64,000 nt of DNA. Source: Paenibacillus typhae (GTDB taxonomy: Bacteria > Bacillota > Bacilli > Paenibacillales > Paenibacillaceae). Below the pieces are notes generated by a model. That model was not told where the DNA came from and did no database searches. It saw only the letters and a list, made by a program, of their open reading frames with translations. A program made the translations under genes and the position numbers. Positions within the stretch are counted from its first letter, which is position 1; each line of letters starts with the position of its first letter. The stretch is taken from the NCBI RefSeq assembly GCF_900099765.1, contig NZ_FNDX01000005.1:142057-206056 (forward strand), read 5' to 3'. Shown here piece after piece: positions 9,105-17,710 of the stretch.

Positions 9105-9168
9105 TGTTTCTGATACCCCTCAACTCCACAGCAGTCGGCTAATAGAGCAGGAAATGTTACAATTCCAT

Positions 9169-9187
9169 GTTTATATGTCATGTAAAC
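9169..9187 (+). promoter_or_regulatory. Inverted repeat upstream of the ABC transporter promoter
   Basis: GTTTATATG, one base, then CATGTAAAC: a 9-1-9 inverted repeat with one mismatch. It ends 22 bases before the -35 element. It could be a regulator site for amino-acid supply; no regulator is identified. Confidence 0.45.
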
Positions 9188-9209
9188 TTACATAAATGAG
9201 AAAAGTTAA

Positions 9210-9238
9210 TTGTCACCACTGCTTTAATCTGATAAAAT
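9210..9238 (+). promoter_or_regulatory. Sigma-A promoter of the amino-acid ABC operon
   Basis: TTGTCA, a 17-base spacer and TAAAAT, 40 bases upstream of the first gene. Confidence 0.75.
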
Positions 9239-9278
9239 CTCTATAAGTATTTTACAAAAATAGTAGGGGGATTGGAGT

Positions 9279-10094
9279 ATGGGGATCGGGAAGAAATGGG
9301 CTATGTCAGCTTTGGCTGCATGCTTTATGCTGACAATGGCGGGCTGCGGCTCAAATAACAATGCGGGCGGTAATGCAGCCGGGGGAGAGACCATCAAAAT
9401 TGCCACCGATGCAAGCTACGCGCCGATGGAGTATATGGATACGGACAAAATCAAGGGATTTGATATTGATTTCATTAAGGCAGTAATGGAAGAAGCAGGA
9501 GTCAAATACACCATTACCAATACCGGCTGGGATACAATGCTTACCAGCGTACAGCAGGGAACGGAATATCAGGCTGGCGTGTCTTCGGTATCCATTACAG
9601 ACGAGCGCAAGGAAACCTACGATTACTCCATTCCTTATTTTGAATCAACCAATATGATTATGGTTAAGGAAGGCAGTGACATCAAGAGTGCCCTGGATCT
9701 GAAGGATAAGGTTGTGGCCGTACAGGGCGCGACAACTGCCGATGATCTGATGAGCGGTATTATGGGTGTCGACAATACGAATCTCAAGCGCTTTGACAGT
9801 AACGCAGTGGCGCTGATGGAATTGAATGCAGGCGGTGCCGATGCGGTCGTGGCTGATATTGCAATCGTAAATGAATATATCAAGAACAACCCGAACGAGA
9901 AGCTGGTAGGTATCCTGGATAAGGAAAACTTCGGTTCCGAATATTATGGTGTCCTGTATCCAAAGGGCAGCGAATGGAAGGCCAAGCTGGACCCGGCGAT
10001 CAAAACGGTTATCGAAAACGGAAAATATGCGGAAATTTATAAAGAATGGTTCGGTGAAGAGCCGGATACAGCTGCACTGCTGAATGCGGAATAA
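9279..10094 (+). CDS. Amino-acid ABC transporter substrate-binding lipoprotein
   Basis: 271 residues. A lipoprotein signal peptide ends in the lipobox TMAGC, so the mature protein is tethered to the outer face of the membrane. The rest is a family 3 solute-binding fold: IKIATDASYAPMEYMD, GFDIDFIKAVMEEAG, the DERKETYDYSIPYF segment and a C-terminal KTVIENGKYAEIYKEWFG. These features are typical of polar amino-acid binders such as glutamine, arginine or cystine receptors. The exact ligand cannot be read from sequence. It heads an operon with permease and ATPase; a hairpin behind the gene probably lets it be made in excess. Confidence 0.9.
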   Translation: MGIGKKWAMSALAACFMLTMAGCGSNNNAGGNAAGGETIKIATDASYAPMEYMDTDKIKGFDIDFIKAVMEEAGVKYTITNTGWDTMLTSVQQGTEYQAGVSSVSITDERKETYDYSIPYFESTNMIMVKEGSDIKSALDLKDKVVAVQGATTADDLMSGIMGVDNTNLKRFDSNAVALMELNAGGADAVVADIAIVNEYIKNNPNEKLVGILDKENFGSEYYGVLYPKGSEWKAKLDPAIKTVIENGKYAEIYKEWFGEEPDTAALLNAE

Positions 10095-10115
10095 GCATTA
10101 CCCGGTAAACATCAA

Positions 10116-10155
10116 AGCATGCGTAATGATTGCTATTGCGCATGCTTCTTTTTTT
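10116..10155 (+). terminator. Hairpin with T run between binding protein and permease
   Basis: AAGCATGCGTAAT and ATTGCGCATGCTT pair with one wobble, followed by a long T run. It lies inside the operon, so it probably acts as a partial terminator that raises binding-protein message over permease message. Confidence 0.8.
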
Positions 10156-10208
10156 GAAGAAAGCTAAGAGAGAGACAAGAAAGAAGCAGAAGAGAAGGGA
10201 CGAGTTCT

Positions 10209-10856
10209 ATGGACTTCAGATTTGACATCATTGTGCATTATTTACCGGTCTTTTTAAGAGGGACGCTGTTTACGATCGGGGTATCGATTGTATCCATCCT
10301 GATCGGCTCCATCCTGGGACTGGGCATCGGGTTCGGCAAAATGGCGCCAAAGGCCATCTACCGCTGGCCGTTTCATTCCTATATCAATTTTTTCCGGGGA
10401 ACGCCGCTGTATGTGCAGATTCTGATCGTGCACTTCGGGCTGATTCCGGCCTTTTACGGGACAACCAATGTCCTGATGACTTCCTTTGTAGCGCTCTCCC
10501 TGAACTCTGCCGCCTATTCTGCAGAAATTTTTCGGGCAGGCATCCAGTCCATTGATCCGGGACAGCGTGAAGCTGCCCTGTCACTGGGCATGACCAAATG
10601 GCAGGCGATGCGGTTTATTATTCTGCCGCAGGCGATCAAGCGCATGGTTCCGGCCTTCGGGAATGAATTTATCGTCCTGGTCAAGGATTCCTCCCTGCTG
10701 GCTCTGGTGGCGGCGCCTGAAATCATGTTCTGGAGCAACACCATGAAAGGCCAGTATTTGCGGATCTGGGAGCCGTACCTGACTGCAGCGCTCATCTATT
10801 TCATCCTTACTTATTCCCTCAGCAAACTGCTCAATTATATTGAACGGAAGGTGTAA
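10209..10856 (+). CDS. Amino-acid ABC transporter permease
   Basis: 215-residue His/Glu/Gln/Arg/opine-type permease with about five membrane segments. The N-terminal GTLFTIGVSIVSILIGSILGL opens the membrane domain. The EAA loop that docks onto the ATPase is clear: AALSLGMTKWQAMRFIILPQA. It forms the channel of the importer with the flanking genes. The stop lies six bases before the ATPase start. Confidence 0.92.
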   Translation: MDFRFDIIVHYLPVFLRGTLFTIGVSIVSILIGSILGLGIGFGKMAPKAIYRWPFHSYINFFRGTPLYVQILIVHFGLIPAFYGTTNVLMTSFVALSLNSAAYSAEIFRAGIQSIDPGQREAALSLGMTKWQAMRFIILPQAIKRMVPAFGNEFIVLVKDSSLLALVAAPEIMFWSNTMKGQYLRIWEPYLTAALIYFILTYSLSKLLNYIERKV

Positions 10857-10862
10857 TCTTGT

Positions 10863-11594
10863 ATGGAGCCTATCATCAAAGTTAGACACTTGGATAAATT
10901 TTTTGGAGCACATCAGGTGCTGACCGATATTAATGCAGACATTCACAGCCGTGAGGTTGTAGTGGTTATCGGGCCTTCAGGCTCGGGTAAGTCGACCTTT
11001 TTGCGCTGTCTTAACCTGCTGGAGCAGCCGCAGGGCGGCGATATTATCATTGAAGGCACCTCCTTGATGGACAAAAACACAAGGATTAACGATATCCGTA
11101 CAGAGGTTGGTATGGTGTTTCAGCAGTTCAATCTGTTTCCGCACAAAAAAGTGATCGAGAATATTATGCTGGCACCGGTGAAGGTCCGTAAATGGTCTGA
11201 GGATAAGGCGCGGCAGAAGGCGCTGGAGCTGCTGCAGAAGGTAGGGCTAAGCGATAAGGCGGAGGTGTACCCGGCCTCGCTGTCCGGCGGACAGTCACAG
11301 CGGGTGGCAATCGCCCGGGCGCTTGCGATGGAGCCCAAGATTATGCTCTTTGATGAGCCGACGTCGGCGCTTGATCCGGAAATGGTAGGTGAAGTGCTGG
11401 CGGTCATGAAGGACCTGGCGCGTGAAGGGATGACGATGGTGGTGGTTACGCATGAAATGGGCTTCGCCCGTGAAGTAGGGGATCGTGTTCTGTTCATGGA
11501 ACAAGGGGTTATAGTGGAGGAGGGGGCTCCGGAGCAGCTGTTCGGCAGTCCGTCCCACGAGCGTACCCGCGAATTTCTCTCGAAGGTGCTGTGA
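10863..11594 (+). CDS. Amino-acid ABC transporter ATP-binding protein
   Basis: 243 residues, the standard GlnQ-type size. Walker A is GPSGSGKST, the signature is [16 protein letters not shown], Walker B is [14 protein letters not shown], and the switch histidine is in VVTHEMGFA. It energises import by the upstream permease and lipoprotein. No clear terminator follows; the TerB gene starts 155 bases later. Confidence 0.93.
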   Translation: MEPIIKVRHLDKFFGAHQVLTDINADIHSREVVVVIGPSGSGKSTFLRCLNLLEQPQGGDIIIEGTSLMDKNTRINDIRTEVGMVFQQFNLFPHKKVIENIMLAPVKVRKWSEDKARQKALELLQKVGLSDKAEVYPASLSGGQSQRVAIARALAMEPKIMLFDEPTSALDPEMVGEVLAVMKDLAREGMTMVVVTHEMGFAREVGDRVLFMEQGVIVEEGAPEQLFGSPSHERTREFLSKVL

Positions 11595-11748
11595 AAATCT
11601 GGCAAACTAGAATATTACAATTCAATCGGTTATATTAGAGTGGTAGGCTGAATGCTGATGAATACAGCAAATATCTGTCGAAATGACGGAGAGGAGGCTC
11701 TCTGCTATCTTTATGTTTATCATAATCTAATGATAGAAGGAGAATAGA

Positions 11749-12195
11749 ATGAGCACTTTCAAAAATTGGCTGAACACCACCAAAACCGGACTGACCGAGC
11801 AGGTTAAAAAATTTAAAAATAAAGATTTCATGAATGCGGTAGTTGCAGGCTGTGCCCTGGTAGCTGCTGCTGACGGCAAGATTGAGGAAGCCGAGAAGAA
11901 CAAGATGGCGGGCTATATGAACCTCAGCAACGAGCTCAAGGTATTTGATATGAGAGACGTGATCACCCAATTTAACTTTTATGTCAGCAATTTTGACTTC
12001 TCTCCGGAGATCGGCAAGCAGGAAGCGCTTAAGGCAATCGGCAAATTCACCGGCAAGCCTGAAGTCGGCCGTGTCATTGTAGGCGTCTGCTCAGCGATCG
12101 GAGCAGCTGACGGTGATTTTGACGAGAACGAGAAGGCTATTGTCCGTAACATCTGCGGAGTGCTGGGACTTAACCCGGGTGAATTCAGCCTTTAA
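11749..12195 (+). CDS. terB: TerB family protein
   Basis: 148 residues. The TerB (DjlA-like) helical fold is recognised by two similar half-repeats: ALVAAADGKIEEAEKNKMAGYM near residue 45 and SAIGAADGDFDENEKAIVRNI near residue 120. Both hold acidic metal-binding clusters. TerB proteins are cytosolic or membrane-associated parts of tellurium/stress (Ter) systems. It opens the Ter gene block. AGAAGGAG lies six bases before the ATG. TGTCGAA at 11676-11682, a possible Spo0A box, lies upstream. Confidence 0.88.
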   Translation: MSTFKNWLNTTKTGLTEQVKKFKNKDFMNAVVAGCALVAAADGKIEEAEKNKMAGYMNLSNELKVFDMRDVITQFNFYVSNFDFSPEIGKQEALKAIGKFTGKPEVGRVIVGVCSAIGAADGDFDENEKAIVRNICGVLGLNPGEFSL

Positions 12196-12222
12196 GAGGC
12201 GCAGATATTTTATCGGAGTCTT

Positions 12223-12248
12223 TGAAACGAAAAGAAGGCTAGACCGTA
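12223..12248 (+). promoter_or_regulatory. Sigma-W-like (ECF) promoter before the first terD
   Basis: TGAAAC, exactly 16 bases, then CGTA. This is the consensus of Bacillus sigma-W-type promoters. In Bacillus subtilis the related yceCDEFGHI stress operon is known to be under sigma-W and other stress sigma factors, so the site makes sense here. The distance to the start codon is 70 bases. Confidence 0.72.
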
Positions 12249-12317
12249 TCACTGATAGAACAACCTCAGGCTGGACTTGCAGGCTGTGATTCTTTTTGGG
12301 AACGGAGGTACTAAAAG

Positions 12318-12914
12318 TTGGCTGGAATTAATCTCGTAAAAGGACAGAAGATTGATCTTACTAAAGGAAATGCCGGACTGACCAATGTGGTTGTAGGCCT
12401 GGGCTGGGACCCGGCTGATCCTGCACGCGGATTCTTCGGGGTGAAGAAGCAGGCCAACGTGGACTGTGATGCTTCGGCCATTCTGCTGAGCGAAGGCGGC
12501 AAGCTGCTGAATAAAACGAATCTGGTATGCTTCCATAACAAACAGAATCCCAATAATTCGGTTGTCCACTCGGGTGATAACCTGACCGGCGACGGTGAGG
12601 GTGACGACGAGCAGATCAAGGTTAATCTGAAGGCGATTCCTTCCGATGTGCACAGGGTGCTCGTAGTCGTGAATATCTATGATGCCGTCAACCGCAAGCA
12701 GGATTTCGGAATGATCAAATCGGCTTATATCCGCATTGTCAACGCATCGGGCAATAATGAGCTGGTGCGGTTTAACCTGACTGACAATTACACAGGCTTT
12801 ACGGCACTTATTTGCGGGGAGCTCTACCGCCACGGCGAGGAATGGAAATTCGCAGCCATCGGTGAAGGCGCCCATGCAGCACATATCAATCAACTGGCTG
12901 AACGATATATCTAA
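12318..12914 (+). CDS. terD: TerD family protein (divergent)
   Basis: 198 residues. It has the TerD opening ([26 protein letters not shown]) and the [13 protein letters not shown] loop that binds calcium in this family. The first acidic motif is altered: the usual DFDLDVS reads VDCDAS, and an insert with FFGVKKQ precedes it. TerD proteins are cytosolic or membrane-surface stress proteins whose biochemical role is poorly known. The TTG start follows CGGAGGT. It is the first of four TerD-type genes and lies just behind a sigma-W-like promoter. Confidence 0.9.
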   Translation: MAGINLVKGQKIDLTKGNAGLTNVVVGLGWDPADPARGFFGVKKQANVDCDASAILLSEGGKLLNKTNLVCFHNKQNPNNSVVHSGDNLTGDGEGDDEQIKVNLKAIPSDVHRVLVVVNIYDAVNRKQDFGMIKSAYIRIVNASGNNELVRFNLTDNYTGFTALICGELYRHGEEWKFAAIGEGAHAAHINQLAERYI

Positions 12915-12949
12915 ATTCAATAATTCTAATAGAAGAGAGGTTTTTATCC

Positions 12950-13525
12950 ATGGCCATTAACTTATCCAAAGGGCAAAAGATCGATCTGACGAAAACGAAC
13001 CCGGGCTTGTCCAAAATTAAAGTAGGTCTCGGCTGGGACACCAACAAGTATGATGGCGGCAAGGACTTTGACCTTGATGTATCCGTATTCCTGACTAACG
13101 CAAACGGCAAAGTGGACAAGGAAACCAACTTTATCTTCTTCAACAACAAGCAGAACGAGAACGGTTCTGTGGTTCATGCCGGCGATAACCGCACCGGCGA
13201 AGGTGACGGCGATGATGAAGTAATCGATATCGACCTGAAGAACATCCCTGCCGATGTTGAGAAGATAGCCTTCACGATTACCATCTATGAAGCTGAGCAG
13301 AGAAGCCAGAATTTCGGACAGGTCTCCCGTTCTTATGTGCGTATCGTGAACGAAGAAAGCAATGTAGAGCTGATCCGCTTTGACCTCGGCGAAGACTTCT
13401 CTATCGAAACCGGAGTCGTTGTCGGCGAACTGTACCGTAATGCGGGCGAGTGGAAATTTAGTGCAATCGGCAGCGGCTACAAGGACGGCCTGGCCGGTCT
13501 TACCCGCGACTACGGGCTGCAATAA
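12950..13525 (+). CDS. terD: TerD family protein
   Basis: 191 residues with a canonical TerD domain. [19 protein letters not shown] opens it, [11 protein letters not shown] and [13 protein letters not shown] are the calcium-binding motifs, and [15 protein letters not shown] lies in the C-terminal half. It is the closest of the four to the family consensus and to Bacillus YceC/YceD/YceE. It sits 35 bases behind the previous gene in the same direction. Likely role: calcium-dependent stress protein acting with TerC at the membrane (inferred). Confidence 0.94.
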   Translation: MAINLSKGQKIDLTKTNPGLSKIKVGLGWDTNKYDGGKDFDLDVSVFLTNANGKVDKETNFIFFNNKQNENGSVVHAGDNRTGEGDGDDEVIDIDLKNIPADVEKIAFTITIYEAEQRSQNFGQVSRSYVRIVNEESNVELIRFDLGEDFSIETGVVVGELYRNAGEWKFSAIGSGYKDGLAGLTRDYGLQ

Positions 13526-13547
13526 ATCAGGAAAGAGGGTATAGCCG

Positions 13548-14129
13548 GTGACAATCAGTCTTTCCAAAGGACAGCGGATTGACCTGACCAAAACAAATCC
13601 GGGTCTGACCAAGGTGGTAGTCGGACTGGGCTGGGATACGAATAAATACAGCGGCGGTAAGGATTTCGATCTGGATGCCTCTGCATTCCTGCTGCATCAG
13701 GACGGCAAGGCCAAGGGCGAGGATGACTTTGTTTTCTACAACAATCCGAGCGGCGGCGCAGGCTCTGTGACGCATACCGGTGATAACCGGACCGGTGCCG
13801 GCGACGGCGATGATGAACAGATTGTTGTTGATTTCAGCAAGGTCCCGGACCAGATTCAGCGTGTCGGCATTACAGTAACCATCTATGATGCGGAGAGCCG
13901 TGCCCAGAATTTCGGACAGGTCTCGAATGCATTCGTGCGTGTGGTGGATGCTGTAAGCGAACGTGAGGTGCTGCGGTTCGATCTCGGTGAAGATTTCTCG
14001 ACGGAGACGGCGGTTGTATTCTGTGAATTTTACCGCCATGGCGCGGACTGGAAGTTCCAGGCTGTGGGCAGCGGATTTACCGGAGGACTGGCGGCATTGT
14101 GCCGGAACTATGGACTAGACGCGCAATAG
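13548..14129 (+). CDS. terD: TerD family protein
   Basis: 193 residues, a paralogue of the preceding gene with both calcium motifs intact (KDFDLDASAFLL and GDNRTGAGDGDDE). The GTG start follows GAAAGAGGG. Tandem terD copies are usual in these operons and suggest family expansion by duplication. A hairpin terminator follows, so the rest of the Ter block may be expressed at a lower level. Confidence 0.94.
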   Translation: MTISLSKGQRIDLTKTNPGLTKVVVGLGWDTNKYSGGKDFDLDASAFLLHQDGKAKGEDDFVFYNNPSGGAGSVTHTGDNRTGAGDGDDEQIVVDFSKVPDQIQRVGITVTIYDAESRAQNFGQVSNAFVRVVDAVSEREVLRFDLGEDFSTETAVVFCEFYRHGADWKFQAVGSGFTGGLAALCRNYGLDAQ

Positions 14130-14152
14130 CAATTACAGCTTTATGCTTCAAA

Positions 14153-14182
14153 GGCGGGATCCCCAGTGATCCTGCCCTTTTT
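14153..14182 (+). terminator. Internal terminator after the terD triplet
   Basis: GGCGGGATC (14153-14161) pairs with GATCCTGCC (14168-14176), with one wobble, then CTTTTT. Confidence 0.75.
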
Positions 14183-14255
14183 AAATCATATCGAATTTAA
14201 GAAATGTACACTCCTAGCCGTAACTACAGCTAATGTTTAAAGGTGGTTTAAGCAT

Positions 14256-15521
14256 ATGGGCATAGAGGCAGTGAAAGGTCAGAAGGTTGATCTGACGCGC
14301 GGAAATCCCGGACTGGGTTCTCTGGTCGCAGAGATCAGCTGGCGTGCTCCGGCTGATATGGAAATTGATGCTTCCGCATTTTTGCTGGGAGCACAGGCGA
14401 AGGTAAGCAGTGATGATGATCTGATCTTTTATAATAATCCGGTTACGCCCTTTATCCGCTATAAGGATATGCCGGCCAGCGGATCAAGCGGCCTGAAGCA
14501 CTTCGAAATTGAACTGGACAAGGTCCCCTCTGAAACAATGAGGATCGCATTTGCAATTACCCTGTATAACGGTGAGAGCCGCAGGCAGACCTTCGGGCAA
14601 ATGAGCGATGCCTATTTCCGGCTTCTAAACCGGATCACCGGCGAGGAAATTTTGCGATGTAATCTTGGAAATCATTTCTCTGTGGAAACGGCTGTTGTAG
14701 TAGGAGAATTATATAGATATAACGCAGACTGGAAGTTTAGCGCCATTGTAGCCGGTTTTGAAGGCGGGCTCAAAGCGTTATGCAGCAATTACGGCATTGA
14801 GGTGGAAGACGAGCCGGCTCCTCCAAAGGCGGAAAATCCGCCGCCGCGTCCGGCACCTGTACCGCCACCGCCTGCGCCGGCACCTGTACAACCGCCAGCA
14901 CCCCCGGCGCCGCCGCTTAATCTTAACTTGAAGAAGATTGAGCTGAAGAAGAAGGGGGATTCGATTAATCTCAAGAAATCGGCCTCCGGCCTCGGTGAAA
15001 TTTTGATTAATCTGAACTGGAACCAGAGGCAGGGCGGGGGATTATTCAGCCGAAAAGGCGGCGTAGATCTGGATCTTGCCTGCCTGTATGAGTTAAAGGA
15101 CGGCAGAAAAGGTGTTGTCCAGGCGCTCGGAAATGCGTTCGGCCATCTTCAGCAGGCTCCTTATATCATGCTTGATGGAGACGACAGGACAGGCTCGGTG
15201 AAATCGGGCGAAAATTTGCGGATTAACGGCAGCAAGGTTGCCGAAATCAGACGGGTTTTAATTTTTTCATTTATCTATCAGGGAGTTACCCACTGGTCTG
15301 AAGCGGATGGCGTCGTTACCATTCATCAGGACGACGGGCCGGATATCATTGTAAATCTGGACGAGCATAACAATCGTAAAGGAATGTGCGCGATTGCGCT
15401 GATACAGAACGTCGGCGATGAAACGTTCAGTATCGAGCGGCTTGTGCAATATTTTAGCGGCCACCGGGAAATGGATCAGGCCTACGGCTGGGGATTGCGC
15501 TGGGTAGCGGGCAGTAAATAA
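14256..15521 (+). CDS. TerD-TerA-like two-domain protein with proline linker
   Basis: 421 residues. Residues 1-185 form a TerD domain with an altered first acidic motif (MEIDASAFLLG) and no GDNRTG loop. A linker of about 35 residues rich in Pro and Ala follows. Residues 225-421 form a second TerD-superfamily domain that resembles TerA: INLKKSASGLGEILINLNW, VDLDLACLYEL and LDGDDRTG. So the calcium loop is lost in the first half and kept in the second. Such fusions occur in Ter operons. The partner is probably TerC, encoded 26 bases downstream. Confidence 0.85.
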   Translation: MGIEAVKGQKVDLTRGNPGLGSLVAEISWRAPADMEIDASAFLLGAQAKVSSDDDLIFYNNPVTPFIRYKDMPASGSSGLKHFEIELDKVPSETMRIAFAITLYNGESRRQTFGQMSDAYFRLLNRITGEEILRCNLGNHFSVETAVVVGELYRYNADWKFSAIVAGFEGGLKALCSNYGIEVEDEPAPPKAENPPPRPAPVPPPPAPAPVQPPAPPAPPLNLNLKKIELKKKGDSINLKKSASGLGEILINLNWNQRQGGGLFSRKGGVDLDLACLYELKDGRKGVVQALGNAFGHLQQAPYIMLDGDDRTGSVKSGENLRINGSKVAEIRRVLIFSFIYQGVTHWSEADGVVTIHQDDGPDIIVNLDEHNNRKGMCAIALIQNVGDETFSIERLVQYFSGHREMDQAYGWGLRWVAGSK

Positions 15522-15547
15522 TTATATTTTGCGGAGGCGCATTATGG

Positions 15548-16291
15548 ATGGGTTGGTTAAGTGAGTTTTTTAGAAGCATCAGTGACAATTACGGTCATTT
15601 CTTCTCCTGGGGCGATATAGCAGCAACGCTGTCCGATCCGGTGAGCTGGGGGATTATCGGCAGTCTGGTTTTGCTGGAGGGTCTGCTCTCTGCTGATAAC
15701 GCGCTCGTACTCGCGGTAATGGTACGGCATTTACCAAAGGAACAGCAGAAGAAGGCGCTCTTTTACGGGATTCTGGGTGCGTATATCTTCAGATTCCTGG
15801 CGATCGGACTCGGCACCTATCTGATCGAGTTTACACTGGTCAAGGTTTTGGGAGCCCTGTATCTATTTTACATCGCTTATAAAGGATTATTTAAGGGCAG
15901 CGGAGAAGAAGGACATACGGAGAATAAAGGCGCCTCCTTCTGGAAGACGGTACTGCTTGTTGAATTAATGGATATTGCTTTCAGTATTGACAGTGTCATC
16001 GCGGCCTTCGGTCTGAGCAGCGAAGTTTGGGTCCTGTTCCTGGGCGGTATTCTCGGCGTACTGATGATGCGCGGAGTGGCGCAGGTATTCCTCAAGCTCA
16101 TTGCGAGATTCCCTGAGCTGGAGCAGGCGGCATTCCTGCTGATTGCCATTATTGCCGGCAAGATGCTTGCGGGGGCCTTTGGATATGAGCTGCCGCACGC
16201 CATTTTCTTCACCGTGCTGATTGCGGTCTTTGCAGGAACTATGCTGTATAGTGCTGCCAAGAAGAAGAAGGAAATGGATAAACAGGCTTAA
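15548..16291 (+). CDS. terC: TerC family integral membrane protein
   Basis: 247 residues with about seven membrane segments. The family signatures LLEGLLSADNALVLAVMV and LVELMDIAFSIDSVIAAFGL each carry acidic residues within membrane helices, thought to bind a metal ion. It is similar to YceF of Bacillus subtilis; relatives are implicated in manganese export and metal loading of secreted enzymes. GCGGAGGCG precedes the start. It probably anchors the TerD proteins at the membrane. Confidence 0.92.
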   Translation: MGWLSEFFRSISDNYGHFFSWGDIAATLSDPVSWGIIGSLVLLEGLLSADNALVLAVMVRHLPKEQQKKALFYGILGAYIFRFLAIGLGTYLIEFTLVKVLGALYLFYIAYKGLFKGSGEEGHTENKGASFWKTVLLVELMDIAFSIDSVIAAFGLSSEVWVLFLGGILGVLMMRGVAQVFLKLIARFPELEQAAFLLIAIIAGKMLAGAFGYELPHAIFFTVLIAVFAGTMLYSAAKKKKEMDKQA

Positions 16292-16507
16292 TAGTCAGAG
16301 TTCTATAGGTGGGAGGCCTTCGCAGGGAAGGTGCAGGCCTCTATGTCCGGTAATCGTATATGTAATAGTATGGCCTTTGCTTGTATTTGAGAAAGCCGGC
16401 AGCCGTCCCCGACAGGACGGCTTAAGCGGTTCTGCAGCTCTTTATAAGGAGAGGCCATTCTGTTATTGTTTTGCCTCGTTTTGCACAACTATTAGGGGGA
16501 ACGGCCT

Positions 16508-17710
16508 TTGAGATATTTCGATTACCTGACTAAAGAACAAGAAACGTCATTATTCTACTCTCCGCCTGTTACATTTAATCAATATTCCGCCAAGGAGCTG
16601 CTGGCCTATGCGGTTGGTGCAGCGCTGTATATGCCGGCTACCCGCGCCAGTGTGGCCGAGGATATCCTTAAGCTGAGGGCATCTGGTCTTGTGACGGTCA
16701 TTATTGACCTTGAGGATGCCATTGGTGACGGGGAAGTCCGGTTTGCCGAGGAGTCTGTGGTCAGGCATCTGTCCTTCTTGTCTGCTTATACAGAGAATGA
16801 GCCTGATTCCGAACACAGCCTTCCGCTGATTTTTATCCGTGTGCGGAATCCTGTACAGCTGCAGGAGCTGATCTTCAGGCTGGGCCCGCTGATAACAATG
16901 CTTACCGGGTTTGTCTTTCCCAAATTCACGGCTGAGAACGGGGCCGATTTCTTCGAGGCTATTGCCGATTATAACAGCTCACGGAGTTACAATACGCCCG
17001 TCCTGTACGGTATGCCGATTCTGGAGAGCGCGCCGATTATATACCGGGAGAGCCGGCTTGACAGCCTGCTGGCCATCCGAAATCTGCTGGGTGACTACCG
17101 CGATTATGTGCTGAATGTAAGAATCGGGGCAACCGATTTCTCCAGTCTGTTCGGACTGCGGCGTAGCCCGGAGATCAGTATTTATGAGCTTGCACCCATC
17201 CGGGACTGCATCTCGGAAATCCTCAATATATTCGGCAGGGTGGAGGGGGGCTATGTCATTTCAGGCCCGGTATGGGAGTATTTCGGCAATAAAGGACGGC
17301 ACAGTTTACGGCCGCAGCTGCGGACACTGCCTTTTGAAGAGTCCTTTGGCAGGCCGGCGCGGGAAGCCGGCTATTATTCCAGCGCAGCTGAGGGCCTGAT
17401 CCGCGAAGTGAAGCTGGACAAAGAAAACGGCATTGTAGGCAAGACCATTATCCATCCGTCCCATCTCAGACCCGTACAGGCTCTGTATTCAGTCCGGCAT
17501 GAGGAATATGTGGATGCGCTAAGCATTGTTGAGAGCAATGATGGCAGCCGCGGCGTGTTTAAAAGTGAATATTTTAACAAGATGAATGAAATCAAGCCGC
17601 ATTTGAACTGGGCGAAGCGTATTTTACAAAGATCTCAAGTATACGGGGTGCTACATGAAGAACAGCATTTTGCCAGCTTATTGCCCGAAAACGAATATAC
17701 ACACGTTTAA
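16508..17710 (+). CDS. CitE-like C-C bond lyase of Ter operons
   Basis: 400 residues. It matches the TIM-barrel HpcH/CitE-like lyases found in Ter operons (domain family C-C_Bond_Lyase). Visible motifs are RASVAEDILKLRASGLVTVIIDLEDAIGD near residue 50, FIRVRNP, VFPKFTAENG, GMPILESAPIIYRE and RIGATDFSSLFGLRR. Metal-binding acidic residues (DLEDAIGD, ESAP) are conserved. It is the first of five consecutive enzymes predicted in published comparative work to make a nucleoside-like metabolite. The TTG start follows AGGGGG. The product is unknown. Confidence 0.82.
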   Translation: MRYFDYLTKEQETSLFYSPPVTFNQYSAKELLAYAVGAALYMPATRASVAEDILKLRASGLVTVIIDLEDAIGDGEVRFAEESVVRHLSFLSAYTENEPDSEHSLPLIFIRVRNPVQLQELIFRLGPLITMLTGFVFPKFTAENGADFFEAIADYNSSRSYNTPVLYGMPILESAPIIYRESRLDSLLAIRNLLGDYRDYVLNVRIGATDFSSLFGLRRSPEISIYELAPIRDCISEILNIFGRVEGGYVISGPVWEYFGNKGRHSLRPQLRTLPFEESFGRPAREAGYYSSAAEGLIREVKLDKENGIVGKTIIHPSHLRPVQALYSVRHEEYVDALSIVESNDGSRGVFKSEYFNKMNEIKPHLNWAKRILQRSQVYGVLHEEQHFASLLPENEYTHV

